In this document: in pieces, positions 1 through 8,014 of the stretch
Numbering within the stretch: the stretch's first letter is position 1
How the letters are laid out: each line of letters starts with the position of its first letter
Assembly (NCBI GenBank): GCA_015655375.1
Contig: JAATFD010000025.1
Span: 1-44,656, forward strand
DNA: 44,656 bases
Direction of reading: 5' to 3'
Source of the DNA: Actinomycetales bacterium
GTDB taxonomy: Bacteria > Actinomycetota > Actinomycetes > Actinomycetales > Actinomycetaceae
Made by a program: the position numbers and the translations under genes
Notes under the pieces: model-generated
What the model was told of the DNA's origin: nothing
Seen by the model: the letters and a program-made list of their open reading frames with translations, nothing else
Databases searched by the model: none

Positions 1-53
1 CAACGCCGATGGTACTGCCCCCGACAGGGAGTGGGAGAGTAGGACACCGCCGC
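1..53 (+). rRNA. rrf: 5S ribosomal RNA, 3' part
   Basis: The window opens inside a 5S rRNA gene. The stretch from CGATGGTACTGC to GGGAGAGTAGG followed by ACACCGCCG is the conserved 3' half of bacterial 5S rRNA. The 5' half lies outside the window, so a ribosomal RNA operon probably ends here. The exact 3' end is estimated from the usual terminal pairing and may be off by a few bases. Confidence 0.9.
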
Positions 54-70
54 AACCACACGAAACACGA

Positions 71-108
71 GAGGCGCTCAAACCCACACACGCGGGCTTG
101 AGCGCCTC
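71..108 (+). terminator. rRNA operon terminator hairpin
   Basis: GAGGCGCTCAA (71-81) is the exact reverse complement of TTGAGCGCCTC (98-108). After one mismatch, CCC (83-85) pairs with GGG (94-96). No U-tract follows, which is common for actinobacterial terminators. It lies about 20 bases past the 5S end. Confidence 0.8.
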
Positions 109-196
109 CCCACACCACCACGAGACGTGCTCAAAATCATGGCGGTAGGGAGCCTTCGAAGGGGTTTCCTCAAGGTGGCGGGCGAATGACCCGCGG

Positions 197-202
197 TATC
201 AT
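197..202 (+). promoter_or_regulatory. candidate -10 box upstream of the HAD fusion gene
   Basis: TATCAT matches the actinobacterial TANNNT -10 pattern. It lies between the 5S terminator and the first protein gene. No convincing -35 is visible at 17 or 18 bases. If real, the leader to the ATG at 324 is about 115 nt and includes the small open frame at 220-312. Confidence 0.35.
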
Positions 203-219
203 GGCGTGACGTCAGAGAG

Positions 220-312
220 ATGGCCGAGGCCAATGAAAACTCGGCGCTGGATTTCGCGGCCGCCCGACGGGCAGGCCCCACGGCGATGCGTCGTGTGCAT
301 GCAACGGAATAG
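220..312 (+). CDS. possible 30-aa upstream ORF
   Basis: An ATG at 220 opens a 30-codon frame ending at TAG 310-312, 11 bases before the ATG of the HAD fusion gene. The peptide begins MAEANENSALDF and ends in an Arg-rich stretch (ARRAGPTAMRRVHATE). A GAGAG purine run abuts the ATG, which is closer than a normal ribosome binding site. About two thirds of third positions are G or C, lower than in neighbouring genes. It could be a leader peptide, a small protein or chance. I recognise no family. Confidence 0.25.
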   Translation: MAEANENSALDFAAARRAGPTAMRRVHATE

Positions 313-323
313 AGGAATCACCC

Positions 324-3257
324 ATGGCATTCGACAACTCAGAACGGCCCGATCGATCGCGTGGGGGTTCCGGTGATCATCACTGGCGCGACTCCGGCGA
401 TCGATCCTGGAGAGGCCGGTCGGGGAACGGGCGCCAGGGTGGTGAGTCGCACGGGGATCGTCGCGAGGACGACCGACGTGGTGGCTCGGACCGTGATTCC
501 GGATCGCGTGGTGGATACCGGGGGCACGACGGCGGAGATTCTCGAGGACAGCGCGGCGACCGTGGCTACGACCGATTTGGGGACCGTGGCAGGCGGTCAG
601 ACAGCGGTCGTGAAGACGATCGGGGATCACGTCGGTGGGAGTCGGACTCGCGTGGCGATGATCGGCGCCGGGCGGACCGCTCACGAGATGGTGCTCGGTC
701 CTTCGGAAACCGCCGTGATGATGATCGTGGTGGAAGCCGCGGCGGCTCCCGTGGCCGAGACGGTGGCTCATCGTCTGGCTACCGGGGGCGCCGTGACGAT
801 CGCGGCGGCTCTCGCGACGAGGGCACACGTCGTGATGACCACGGGTACCGCGGCTCTCGCGACGATCGGGGACGTAGCGACGATCGTGGGTACCGCGGTT
901 CCCGCGACGATCGCGGATCGCGCGACGGAGGACGTCGGTCGTACGCGGATTCTCGTGGTGGTCGGGACAGTCAGCGTCGCGATCATTTCGACGATCGGTC
1001 GGGGCAGCGTCATTCCTCGAGTCGCGGAGAGGGAGAGCGCTCGTACTCGCGCAGTGGAGACAACCGGTCGCGTGATGATCGCGGGCACGGGAGCCGTGAC
1101 CACGGCGGTCATGACGGCCGACGTCAGGGACAGGATCACAGAGGCGGTTCTCCACGTGGCAGCCGACAGTTCGACGATCGGGGGCGGCAGGGCCGTCATG
1201 ATGATCGCGACCGTGAGAAGGTCTATGCCTCAACGGAGGAGTACGTCTCTCCGTCCGGCGACGAGCCGACGATTCCCGCGGGTGTTTCGGCGGATGAACT
1301 GGATGTGGAGGCGCTGCGCGCTCTCAATACACTGTCCGGACCGAATCGTGACATCGTCGCCCGTCACCTGGTGATGGCTGGTCAGCTCATCGATGTTGAT
1401 CCGGAATTGGCATATGCCCACGCGCAAGCGGCATCGAATCGGGCCGGTCGCGTCGACATGGTTCGGGAGGCGGCTGCGCTGACGGCGTATGCCTCGGGTC
1501 GTTATGAGGAAGCTCTGCGAGAGGTCCGTGCGGTCCGTCGGATGCGTGGTGATGATTCGTTGCGCGCGGTCGAAGCCGATTCGGAGCGAGGTCTCGGTCG
1601 GCCGGAGAAAGCCGTCGACATCATCGACTCGACCGACACCCATGGAATGGATCTCGCCGATCAAGTCGAGCTGGTTCTCGTGTCCTCGGGCGCACGAGCG
1701 GATCTCGGACAGAACGAGGTCGGCCTCGTTCTGGTCGATGATGCGTTGGCGGCATTGCCTGACGACGTCGACCCGGAACTCATTCGCCGTTTGATGAGCG
1801 TCAAGGCAGATCGTTTGCGCGAGCTGGGGCGTCCGGAGGAGGCCGACGACGTCGAAGCGTCAATGCCCGAGGAAGTGGACGACCCCGAGATCGTCGACAT
1901 CGGGCTCGTCGCAGATTCCGATGTCGACCACCGACGCACGGAGCTTCGCGCGACGGAATCGCCGTTGTGTGAGACCTTCGATGCTGCGCTCATGGACCTC
2001 GACGGGGTCGCCTACCATGGCTCCGCTCGGGTTGATTACGCCGGAGAGTCAGTGGTAGCGGCGCGTACCGCCGGAATGAAGACGGCCTTCATCACGAACA
2101 ACGCCTCGCGGACGCCGGCCAGCGTTGCGGATCAGCTCAATGAGCTGGGCTTCGAGGCGGATCCAGCGATGATCATGACGTCGGCGATGGATGTCGTCGC
2201 GCTCATGCGTGAGAGGCTTGAGGAGGGCGCGGACGTCCTCGTCATCGGCGGAGAGGGGCTGCGTGCAGCGGTGACAGAGGGTGGCTTCCATATCGTTGAT
2301 TCGGCGGATGACTCACCAGTGGCGGTCGTCCAGGGCTTCGACCGCAGCGTCGGATGGGTGGAGCTGTCGGAAGCTGTCTATGCGATCACGAATGGCGCGA
2401 TCTTCTTTGCGACGAATCTCGATGCGACCCTGCCGACCGAGCGGGGCTTCGCACTGGGCAACGGGTCTCTCGTCCAGGCCGTGCGCAATGCGACGGGTGT
2501 CCGTCCGATAGCAGCGGGAAAGCCGGAACCGGGAATCTTCACGCGTGGTGCCGCTTTGGTCGGCGCCGAGAACCCTTTCAGTGTGGGGGACCGCTTGGAG
2601 ACCGACGTTGCCGGAGCGATTGCGGCGGGGATCCCATCCCTGCATGTGCTCACGGGCGTCCATCAGGCCCGCGACGTGCTGATGGCGCCTCGCGGACAAC
2701 GTCCGGCCTTTCTGGCGAGGGACCTTCGAGGGCTGCTTGAGGTTCAGCCTCGCCCGAAGCATCACCGCGACGGGACCTGGACGTGTGGTGTCTCGCAGGT
2801 GGCGAAGATTTCCCGTGCCGGGACGCTGACGCTTGACGACGTCGAGCTGATGGATCCGGCCACGGTGACTCTCGATTCGTATCGGGCACTTGCTGCTGCT
2901 GCCTGGGACTTCGCCGATGAGGACGGGCATCTGTCTTGCCCGGAGATCATGGTTGTCGACAACGACGATCCAGCGGGCATTGTGGCGGCTCCGGAGCCGT
3001 CCGATGAGCCAGAGGTCGTCGTGGCTGAGCAGTCTACTGACTACGTCGGCGAGACTGCCAGTGTCGCGGCGGTTGTTGAGGACGAGGGATTCACCGCCGA
3101 GGACGAGGCTCTTGCCGCTCAGGCGGATGCGCTCGATCCCGGCGAGGGCGCACCGACGTTCCTGCCCGGCGAGGAGGACCTCCAGCGTCTGCTCGAGGAC
3201 ACCGCAGACGAGGCCGCTGGAACCGACGCGGATGGGGAGGACTCGGAGGACGTGTGA
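324..3257 (+). CDS. RG-rich / TPR-like / HAD-IIA phosphatase fusion protein
   Basis: A 977-aa protein in three parts. Residues 1 to about 297 are low-complexity and rich in Arg, Gly, Asp and Ser (RGS, DDRG, RGYRG units). Residues about 310-530 are helical and TPR-like. From about 548 to 805 there is a HAD-IIA phosphatase: DLDG (558-561) with the nucleophile Asp, TNN (591-593), Lys733 in AGKPEPG and Asp756 in VGDRLETD. A conserved-looking region with CGVSQVAKI follows, then an acidic tail. From memory, M. tuberculosis has adjacent separate genes here (Rv1691 TPR-like; Rv1692, a glycerol-3-phosphate phosphatase), so this looks like their fusion with an added basic tail. The cytoplasmic phosphatase role is inferred. 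The start follows AGAGGA with 7-base spacing. The next gene overlaps its stop (TGATG). Confidence 0.85.
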   Translation: MAFDNSERPDRSRGGSGDHHWRDSGDRSWRGRSGNGRQGGESHGDRREDDRRGGSDRDSGSRGGYRGHDGGDSRGQRGDRGYDRFGDRGRRSDSGREDDRGSRRWESDSRGDDRRRADRSRDGARSFGNRRDDDRGGSRGGSRGRDGGSSSGYRGRRDDRGGSRDEGTRRDDHGYRGSRDDRGRSDDRGYRGSRDDRGSRDGGRRSYADSRGGRDSQRRDHFDDRSGQRHSSSRGEGERSYSRSGDNRSRDDRGHGSRDHGGHDGRRQGQDHRGGSPRGSRQFDDRGRQGRHDDRDREKVYASTEEYVSPSGDEPTIPAGVSADELDVEALRALNTLSGPNRDIVARHLVMAGQLIDVDPELAYAHAQAASNRAGRVDMVREAAALTAYASGRYEEALREVRAVRRMRGDDSLRAVEADSERGLGRPEKAVDIIDSTDTHGMDLADQVELVLVSSGARADLGQNEVGLVLVDDALAALPDDVDPELIRRLMSVKADRLRELGRPEEADDVEASMPEEVDDPEIVDIGLVADSDVDHRRTELRATESPLCETFDAALMDLDGVAYHGSARVDYAGESVVAARTAGMKTAFITNNASRTPASVADQLNELGFEADPAMIMTSAMDVVALMRERLEEGADVLVIGGEGLRAAVTEGGFHIVDSADDSPVAVVQGFDRSVGWVELSEAVYAITNGAIFFATNLDATLPTERGFALGNGSLVQAVRNATGVRPIAAGKPEPGIFTRGAALVGAENPFSVGDRLETDVAGAIAAGIPSLHVLTGVHQARDVLMAPRGQRPAFLARDLRGLLEVQPRPKHHRDGTWTCGVSQVAKISRAGTLTLDDVELMDPATVTLDSYRALAAAAWDFADEDGHLSCPEIMVVDNDDPAGIVAAPEPSDEPEVVVAEQSTDYVGETASVAAVVEDEGFTAEDEALAAQADALDPGEGAPTFLPGEEDLQRLLEDTADEAAGTDADGEDSEDV
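330..1215 (+). repeat. degenerate GATCG-rich repeat encoding the Arg/Gly/Asp tail
   Basis: This stretch is built from imperfect repeats of GACGATCG, CGTGGT and CGCGAC. They give Arg-Gly-Asp-Asp peptides in the coding frame. The clearest pair is a 45-bp tandem unit at 834-878 and 879-923, encoding residues 171-185 and 186-200, both with the core GYRGSRDDRG. The repeat composition also keeps other frames open on both strands. Confidence 0.75.
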
Positions 3258-3451
3258 TGCGTGATTTCTCATCGGCTGGCGTGTCCGGGGAGCCGGTCCC
3301 GGGCACTGGGTCGGTCTCGGGTGACATCGTGGTGCACGATGTACGGGCACGCCTCGATGGCCTCGAGGACCTGACACCGGACCTTCAGATCCGCACTCTG
3401 GAGGGGATCGACGCGGATCTGCGCGCGGTGCTCGAGGCAGCCAGGAACTGA
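3257..3451 (+). CDS. small conserved protein between the HAD gene and tlyA
   Basis: A 64-aa protein whose ATG overlaps the previous stop (TGATG). GGAGGA at 3245-3250 lies 6 bases before this ATG and favours it over the GTG at 3254. The N-terminus is Gly/Ser/Pro-rich. The C-terminal half (VHDVRARLDGLEDLTPDLQIRTLEGIDADLRAVLEAA) is a predicted helical pair with conserved-looking Leu spacing. From memory, small proteins occupy this position before tlyA in other actinobacteria (Rv1693 in M. tuberculosis). No function can be assigned. It is cotranscribed with its neighbours by spacing, and tlyA begins one base after its stop. Confidence 0.75.
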   Translation: MRDFSSAGVSGEPVPGTGSVSGDIVVHDVRARLDGLEDLTPDLQIRTLEGIDADLRAVLEAARN

Positions 3452-3452
3452 T

Positions 3453-4295
3453 GTGAAGCTGCGTCGCATCGACTCCGAGATCGTCCGGCGGAGACTCGCA
3501 CGTTCGCGCACCCACGCGCGTGAGCTCATCGAATCGGGTCGAGTCCGCTTGGATGGCCAAGTGGTCCTCAAACCAGCCAGACAGATGGACCCTGCTCAGG
3601 CGCTCCTCGTTGAGGAGTCTGCTGATGAGAAGGACTATGTCTCGCGCGGTGCCCGCAAACTGGCAGGTGCGCTCGATGCTTTGGGTGACCGCGCGCCACT
3701 CGTCGACGGGCGCCGGTGTCTGGATGCGGGCGCCTCGACGGGGGGCTTCACAGATGTCCTGCTCCGACGTGGAGCGGCCTCGGTGGTCGCCGTTGATGTC
3801 GGATACGGACAGCTCGCGTGGAGGCTGCAGACGGATCCGCGCGTCGAGGTCCATGACCGGACGAACGTGCGGACGCTCGAAGCCTCCGACATCGCGCCGG
3901 CACCCGATCTGGTCGTCGCTGATCTGTCCTTCATCTCACTGACGCTCGTGTTGCCGGCGCTGGTGGGCTCGGCGAGCACAGAGGCAGACTTCCTGCTGAT
4001 GGTCAAGCCTCAGTTCGAGATCGGGCGTGAGCGTCTCGGGCACGGCGGAGTGGTCCGGGACCCTGGCCAGCATGTCGAGACCGTTGAAACCGTGGCGGAG
4101 TGTGCGATGGGGCTGGGCCTGGGAATCCATGCCGTCGAGGCGTCACCTCTTCCCGGGCCCGCAGGCAACGTAGAGTATTTTCTGGCGATGCGTGCTGGGC
4201 ATCCGGAGGCGATCGCCCGGGACGAGCTGCACGACCGGATCGTCGAGGCCGTGGAGCGGGGACCCATCGGATCTGGGAGAGGACACACGCGGTGA
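3453..4295 (+). CDS. tlyA: TlyA family rRNA 2'-O-methyltransferase
   Basis: A 280-aa protein with an N-terminal S4-type RNA-binding domain (residues about 3-65, RRRLARSRTHARELIESGRV) and an FtsJ/RrmJ-like methyltransferase domain. The SAM-binding motif LDAGASTGGFTD is near residue 90, VVADLSFIS is the motif IV region, and a Lys (MVKPQFE) sits in the expected catalytic series. TlyA proteins 2'-O-methylate cytidines in 16S and 23S rRNA and influence capreomycin sensitivity in mycobacteria; the family was historically called hemolysin A. The start is GTG, preceded by AGGA at 6 bases. The 3' end overlaps nadK by four bases (GTGA), so the two are probably translationally coupled. Confidence 0.92.
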   Translation: MKLRRIDSEIVRRRLARSRTHARELIESGRVRLDGQVVLKPARQMDPAQALLVEESADEKDYVSRGARKLAGALDALGDRAPLVDGRRCLDAGASTGGFTDVLLRRGAASVVAVDVGYGQLAWRLQTDPRVEVHDRTNVRTLEASDIAPAPDLVVADLSFISLTLVLPALVGSASTEADFLLMVKPQFEIGRERLGHGGVVRDPGQHVETVETVAECAMGLGLGIHAVEASPLPGPAGNVEYFLAMRAGHPEAIARDELHDRIVEAVERGPIGSGRGHTR

Positions 4296-5137
4296 GCGAG
4301 CGAGTGATGCTGGTCCGTCACGTCAACCGTCCCGATGCGATTGCCGCGGCCGAAGTCGCGCGTCGTGAATTGGAGTCCTGGGGCATCGAGGTGGTGCCCG
4401 AGGATGAGCACGAGGATCGTCTCGATATGGTCTTGGCCATGGGTGGGGACGGAACGATCCTGGCGGCGGCCGATCACGCCCGTCACTATGACGTGCCACT
4501 GCTCGGGGTCAACATGGGGCACATGGGCTTTCTCGCGGAGGTCTCGGCGCGCGGTATTCCTTCGATCGTCGAGCGCCTGGCCCGCCATGACTTCGTCGTC
4601 GACACACGGATGACGCTTGACGTCTCGATGAGGTTCCCGGATGGCACCGAAGTGCGAGACTGGGCGCTCAACGAAGCAGTAGTCATGCACACCGATCTCG
4701 CGCATCCCGTGCATCTGGCTTTCGTCGTCGACGGTCAGGACGTCTCGACCTACGGGGCGGACGGCATCGTGTTGGCCACGCCGACGGGCTCGACAGCATA
4801 TTCCTTCGCGGCCGGGGGGCCCGTCGTGTGGCCCGACACCGAGGCGATTGTCATGGCGCCCCTGGCAGCGCATGGCTTGTTCACGCGCCCCCTCGTCGTC
4901 GGTCCGTCCTCGGAGCTCGAGGTCATTGTGCTCGAGGAGCACTGGAGTGCACCCGAGCTGTGGTGCGACGGCAGACGGCGCACAACGGTCCCGCGGGGCA
5001 CCTCGGTGGTCGTGACGGTCGGAAGCTGTCCCGTGCGGCTCGTACGCCTCGACAACACCCCGTTCTCGACGAGATTGGTCCGCAAGTTCGATCTGCCGGT
5101 GCGCGGATGGCGGTCGAAACCGTCCCAAGGACGCTGA
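4292..5137 (+). CDS. nadK: NAD kinase
   Basis: A 281-aa NAD kinase, phosphorylating NAD to NADP in the cytoplasm. The diagnostic GGDG nucleotide-binding motif is at residues 51-54 (MGGDGTILAAA). The second conserved block ALNEAVVMH and the Gly-rich TPTGSTAYSFAAGGP motif are both present. The frame extends upstream to an ATG at 4100, but that would overlap most of the tlyA 3' end. The GTG at 4292, inside the GTGA overlap and about 8 bases after GGGAGAGGA, gives the family-typical N-terminus (MLVRHVNRPDA). Length fits the family. tlyA-nadK-recN is the usual actinobacterial order. Confidence 0.93.
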   Translation: MSERVMLVRHVNRPDAIAAAEVARRELESWGIEVVPEDEHEDRLDMVLAMGGDGTILAAADHARHYDVPLLGVNMGHMGFLAEVSARGIPSIVERLARHDFVVDTRMTLDVSMRFPDGTEVRDWALNEAVVMHTDLAHPVHLAFVVDGQDVSTYGADGIVLATPTGSTAYSFAAGGPVVWPDTEAIVMAPLAAHGLFTRPLVVGPSSELEVIVLEEHWSAPELWCDGRRRTTVPRGTSVVVTVGSCPVRLVRLDNTPFSTRLVRKFDLPVRGWRSKPSQGR

Positions 5138-5144
5138 GCCGGGC

Positions 5145-6818
5145 ATGATCGCGGAGATTCACATCCGCTCGCTCGGTGTCATTGAGGCCGCTGACATCGA
5201 ACTCGGGAGTGGTCTGACGGTGCTGACCGGTGAGACGGGTGCCGGCAAGACGATGGTACTGACCTCGCTCCAACTGCTGGCCGGTCAGCGGGCCGATGCA
5301 GGCGCCGTCCGGATGGGTGCCGAGCGGGCCGAGGTCGATGGGGTCTTCGATGTTGATGACGCCACGTCGGCCGCCGCCGACGAGTTGGGCGCCGAGGTGG
5401 AGGAGGGTAGCCTGATCGTCTCGCGCACGGTGTCCGCCCACGGTCGCTCCCGTGCACGTCTGGGAGGACGCCCCGTGCCGGCCTCCGCTCTGGCCGAGAT
5501 TGGACAACGACTCGTCACAATCCATGGACAGTCCGATCAGATGCGCCTACGACAGAGTTCCGCCCAGCGTGAGACCCTCGATCTGTTCGGAGGCTCGGCC
5601 CACCGCGAACTCCTGGACGCCTACGGGCGGGCCTGGACGGTGGCTGTCGATGCCCGACGTGAGCGCGACAGGGGAAGGGACTTTGCAGAGGACCGTGAGG
5701 CAGAGATCCGGGTCCTCACCTCGGCGACCGAGGCAATCGAGGCTCTCGACCCCCATGCGGGGGAGGACGAGGAGCTTCGCCGAGAAACCGAACGGTTGAC
5801 GAATGCCGAGGACCTGCGCGATTCGATGGGCACTGCCCACGGGCTCCTGTCTGGCGACGCGGACACATCCGGTGCGGTCGACCTCGTGCGCCGGGCGATC
5901 GAATCCGTGCGCCAGGCGGCCCGCTTCGACGCGTCCACGGAACCGATGGCCCAGCGCTTGGAAGCCTGTGCCCTCGACCTTGAGGAGCTCGGCGAGGAAA
6001 CACGGGACTATGTCGAGAGCCTGGAGGCAGACCCGGGACGCCTGGCCTCCGTTCACGAGCGGCGTGCCGCCCTGCGAGAGCTCATGGTCGGACGAGCGGC
6101 CGATGTGACCGGACTGCTCCAGTGGCAGGAGCGCTCACGGTCGCGGCTCCGTGAGCTGACGGCGCCTGCTGCCGACCCTCGGGCACTCGAGGAAGCCCTG
6201 CGCGTTGCCCAGATCGAGGTCGTTTCCACAGGAGAGGCGCTGTCCCGTTCACGCGCGCGGCTGGCGCGGGACCTGTCCGACAAGGTCGATCGGGAGCTGA
6301 ACGGACTCTCGATGCGGGGGGCGCACCTGGAGGTGCGTCTGATGACGCACAAACCCTCGTCGACGGGTCTCGAAGATGTCGAGTTCCTCCTGCGACCGCA
6401 TCCTCAGGCTTCCGCTCGCCCGCTCGGCCAGGGGGCGTCGGGCGGCGAGCTTTCGCGCATCATGCTGGCCCTGGAAGTGGTGCTCGGCCAGGACGAGGAC
6501 TCACGCACCTACGTTTTCGACGAGGTCGATGCCGGTATCGGAGGACGCACGGCGACCGAAGTCGGGGCCCGACTCGCCCGACTCGCCCGCACGCGACAGG
6601 TCCTGGTCGTCACTCACCTGGCACAGGTCGCCGCCTTCGCTGATGGACAGCTGGTGGTCGACAAAGAGGGCGGGACCACGACCGTTCGGCGTGTCGAGGG
6701 AGAGGCTCGGGTCGAGGAATTGGCTCGGATGCTGGGAGGGGATCCCGAGTCCGATGCGGCACGCCGTCATGCCTTGGAGCTGCTCCGGGGGGCCGGCGTG
6801 CCACAATCGGAGACGTGA
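5145..6818 (+). CDS. recN: DNA repair protein RecN
   Basis: A 557-aa SMC-like ATPase for double-strand break repair. The N-terminal Walker A GETGAGKT is at residues 29-36. A long Arg/Glu/Ala-rich helical middle region forms the coiled coil. The C-terminal ABC signature GASGGELSR is near residue 430 and Walker B YVFDEVDAGIGG near 456, followed by the switch His in VVTHLAQVAAFAD. The length is normal for RecN. It lies 7 bases after nadK and overlaps steA by four bases. No LexA box is visible near its start, unlike imuA' and dnaE2, so any SOS control would have to act from the operon promoter. Confidence 0.95.
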   Translation: MIAEIHIRSLGVIEAADIELGSGLTVLTGETGAGKTMVLTSLQLLAGQRADAGAVRMGAERAEVDGVFDVDDATSAAADELGAEVEEGSLIVSRTVSAHGRSRARLGGRPVPASALAEIGQRLVTIHGQSDQMRLRQSSAQRETLDLFGGSAHRELLDAYGRAWTVAVDARRERDRGRDFAEDREAEIRVLTSATEAIEALDPHAGEDEELRRETERLTNAEDLRDSMGTAHGLLSGDADTSGAVDLVRRAIESVRQAARFDASTEPMAQRLEACALDLEELGEETRDYVESLEADPGRLASVHERRAALRELMVGRAADVTGLLQWQERSRSRLRELTAPAADPRALEEALRVAQIEVVSTGEALSRSRARLARDLSDKVDRELNGLSMRGAHLEVRLMTHKPSSTGLEDVEFLLRPHPQASARPLGQGASGGELSRIMLALEVVLGQDEDSRTYVFDEVDAGIGGRTATEVGARLARLARTRQVLVVTHLAQVAAFADGQLVVDKEGGTTTVRRVEGEARVEELARMLGGDPESDAARRHALELLRGAGVPQSET

Positions 6819-8005
6819 CTTCCACCGAGCCGTCTCCTCCGACGCCGTCCACCGTCCCTCCGCGCGAGGTGACCGGTCGTGTGAGGGTGGACGGGCGAGC
6901 GTCGAAGCTCGCGACGAGGCTGGAGCCGGGCGACATCGCCGTCATCGACCAACCCGACCTTGATCGGGCCACGGCCCAGGCGCTGCTGGCGGCTCGGCCC
7001 GGAGCCGTCCTCAACGCTGCGCGCTCGACGACGGGGCGTTATCCGAACCTGGGTCCCGGGCGGATCCTCGCCGCAGGCATTCCGCTGATCGACGATCTGG
7101 GCCCCGACGTCATGGCATTGCGCGAGGGCGACCGGGTGAGCATCTCCGGGGGGACAGTCACCCGCGGTGGACACGTGATCGCAGCCGGAGCCGAATTGAG
7201 CGTCGAGGACGACCAGCGGGCCATGGAGGAGGCGCGTCAGGGTGTGCGCGCCCAGGTCCAGTCATTCGCCGCCTCGACGGGGGAGTACCTGGACCGTGAG
7301 TCTGCCCTCCTGATCGAGGGCGAGGGGCTTCCTCCCCTGAGGACGAAGTTCGAGGGACGGCCCGTTGTCATCGTCGTTGCAGACACCGATGCCGCACAAC
7401 GCGTGCACGAGCTGCGTAGGTGGATGCGGGACACGGATCCGCTGGTCATCGCCGTGGACTCCGCGACCGAGTTGCTGATAAGTGCGCACATCAAGCCGGA
7501 TTTGATCATCGGCGACATGGACGCTGTTCCGGAGACGGCGCTGTCGAGCGGCGCCGAATTGGTGGTCCGGGCGAACTACGACGGAACTGCTCCGGGCAAG
7601 GCGCGTCTCGACAAGTTGGGCAAGTCCTACGAAACGCTCACGGCGACAGGTACGGCCGAGGACGCAGCGATCCTTCTGGCCGATCTGGCCGGCGCCTCGG
7701 CGATCGTCACGGTCGGTGCACACGCCTCGATCGAGGACTTCCTCGACCGTGGACGCGCGGGCATGGCCTCCACGTTCTTCACACGGCTGAGGGCGGGCGA
7801 CCGGGTCATTCCCGCAGAGGCTGTCATCACAACCTATCGGCCCCGCATCTCGGGCTGGTGGATCGTCCTGTTGGCGCTGTCCGCCCTTGTCGCGGTGGGT
7901 GCCGCACTGTGGGCGACTCCGTGGGGCAATGATCTGTGGATCGCCGTGATCGATCACATTCGGGCTTTCGTCGATCCGGCCACCGGCTCCGGTTCGGCCG
8001 GCTGA
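6815..8005 (+). CDS. steA: SteA-like cell-separation protein
   Basis: A 396-aa protein starting at a GTG that overlaps the recN stop. The N-terminal two thirds contain a thiamin-pyrophosphokinase-like region (VIAVDSATELLISAHIKPD, IIGDMDAVPE, then TGTAEDAAILLADLAGAS). One C-terminal membrane span is at about residues 348-368 (GWWIVLLALSALVAVGAALWA). In Corynebacterium glutamicum the orthologue SteA works with SteB to activate peptidoglycan cleavage during daughter-cell separation; in M. tuberculosis it is Rv1697. Position between recN and the steB gene supports the name. The pyrophosphokinase fold is not evidence of thiamin metabolism here. Confidence 0.85.
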   Translation: MTSTEPSPPTPSTVPPREVTGRVRVDGRASKLATRLEPGDIAVIDQPDLDRATAQALLAARPGAVLNAARSTTGRYPNLGPGRILAAGIPLIDDLGPDVMALREGDRVSISGGTVTRGGHVIAAGAELSVEDDQRAMEEARQGVRAQVQSFAASTGEYLDRESALLIEGEGLPPLRTKFEGRPVVIVVADTDAAQRVHELRRWMRDTDPLVIAVDSATELLISAHIKPDLIIGDMDAVPETALSSGAELVVRANYDGTAPGKARLDKLGKSYETLTATGTAEDAAILLADLAGASAIVTVGAHASIEDFLDRGRAGMASTFFTRLRAGDRVIPAEAVITTYRPRISGWWIVLLALSALVAVGAALWATPWGNDLWIAVIDHIRAFVDPATGSGSAG

Positions 8006-8014
8006 GAGGAAACA

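Noticed and set aside
199-1374. Long alternative frames on both strands over the RG-rich repeat (344 aa minus, 337 aa plus, 143 aa minus)
   Set aside because: They arise from the GATCG-type repeat composition, have no ribosome binding sites or family resemblance, and lie over the tail of the HAD fusion gene, which has a good start.
2313-3854. 513-aa minus-strand frame
   Set aside because: It is antisense to the HAD gene, the small gene and tlyA, with Arg-rich, His-rich composition typical of shadow frames.
5100-5160. LexA box for recN
   Set aside because: RecN is SOS-controlled in some bacteria, but no TCGAAC-N4-GTTCGA sequence is present near its start.
6815-8005. Thiamine pyrophosphokinase as the function of the SteA gene
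   Set aside because: The fold is similar, but the C-terminal membrane span, length and position beside steB fit SteA. There is no thiamin gene nearby.
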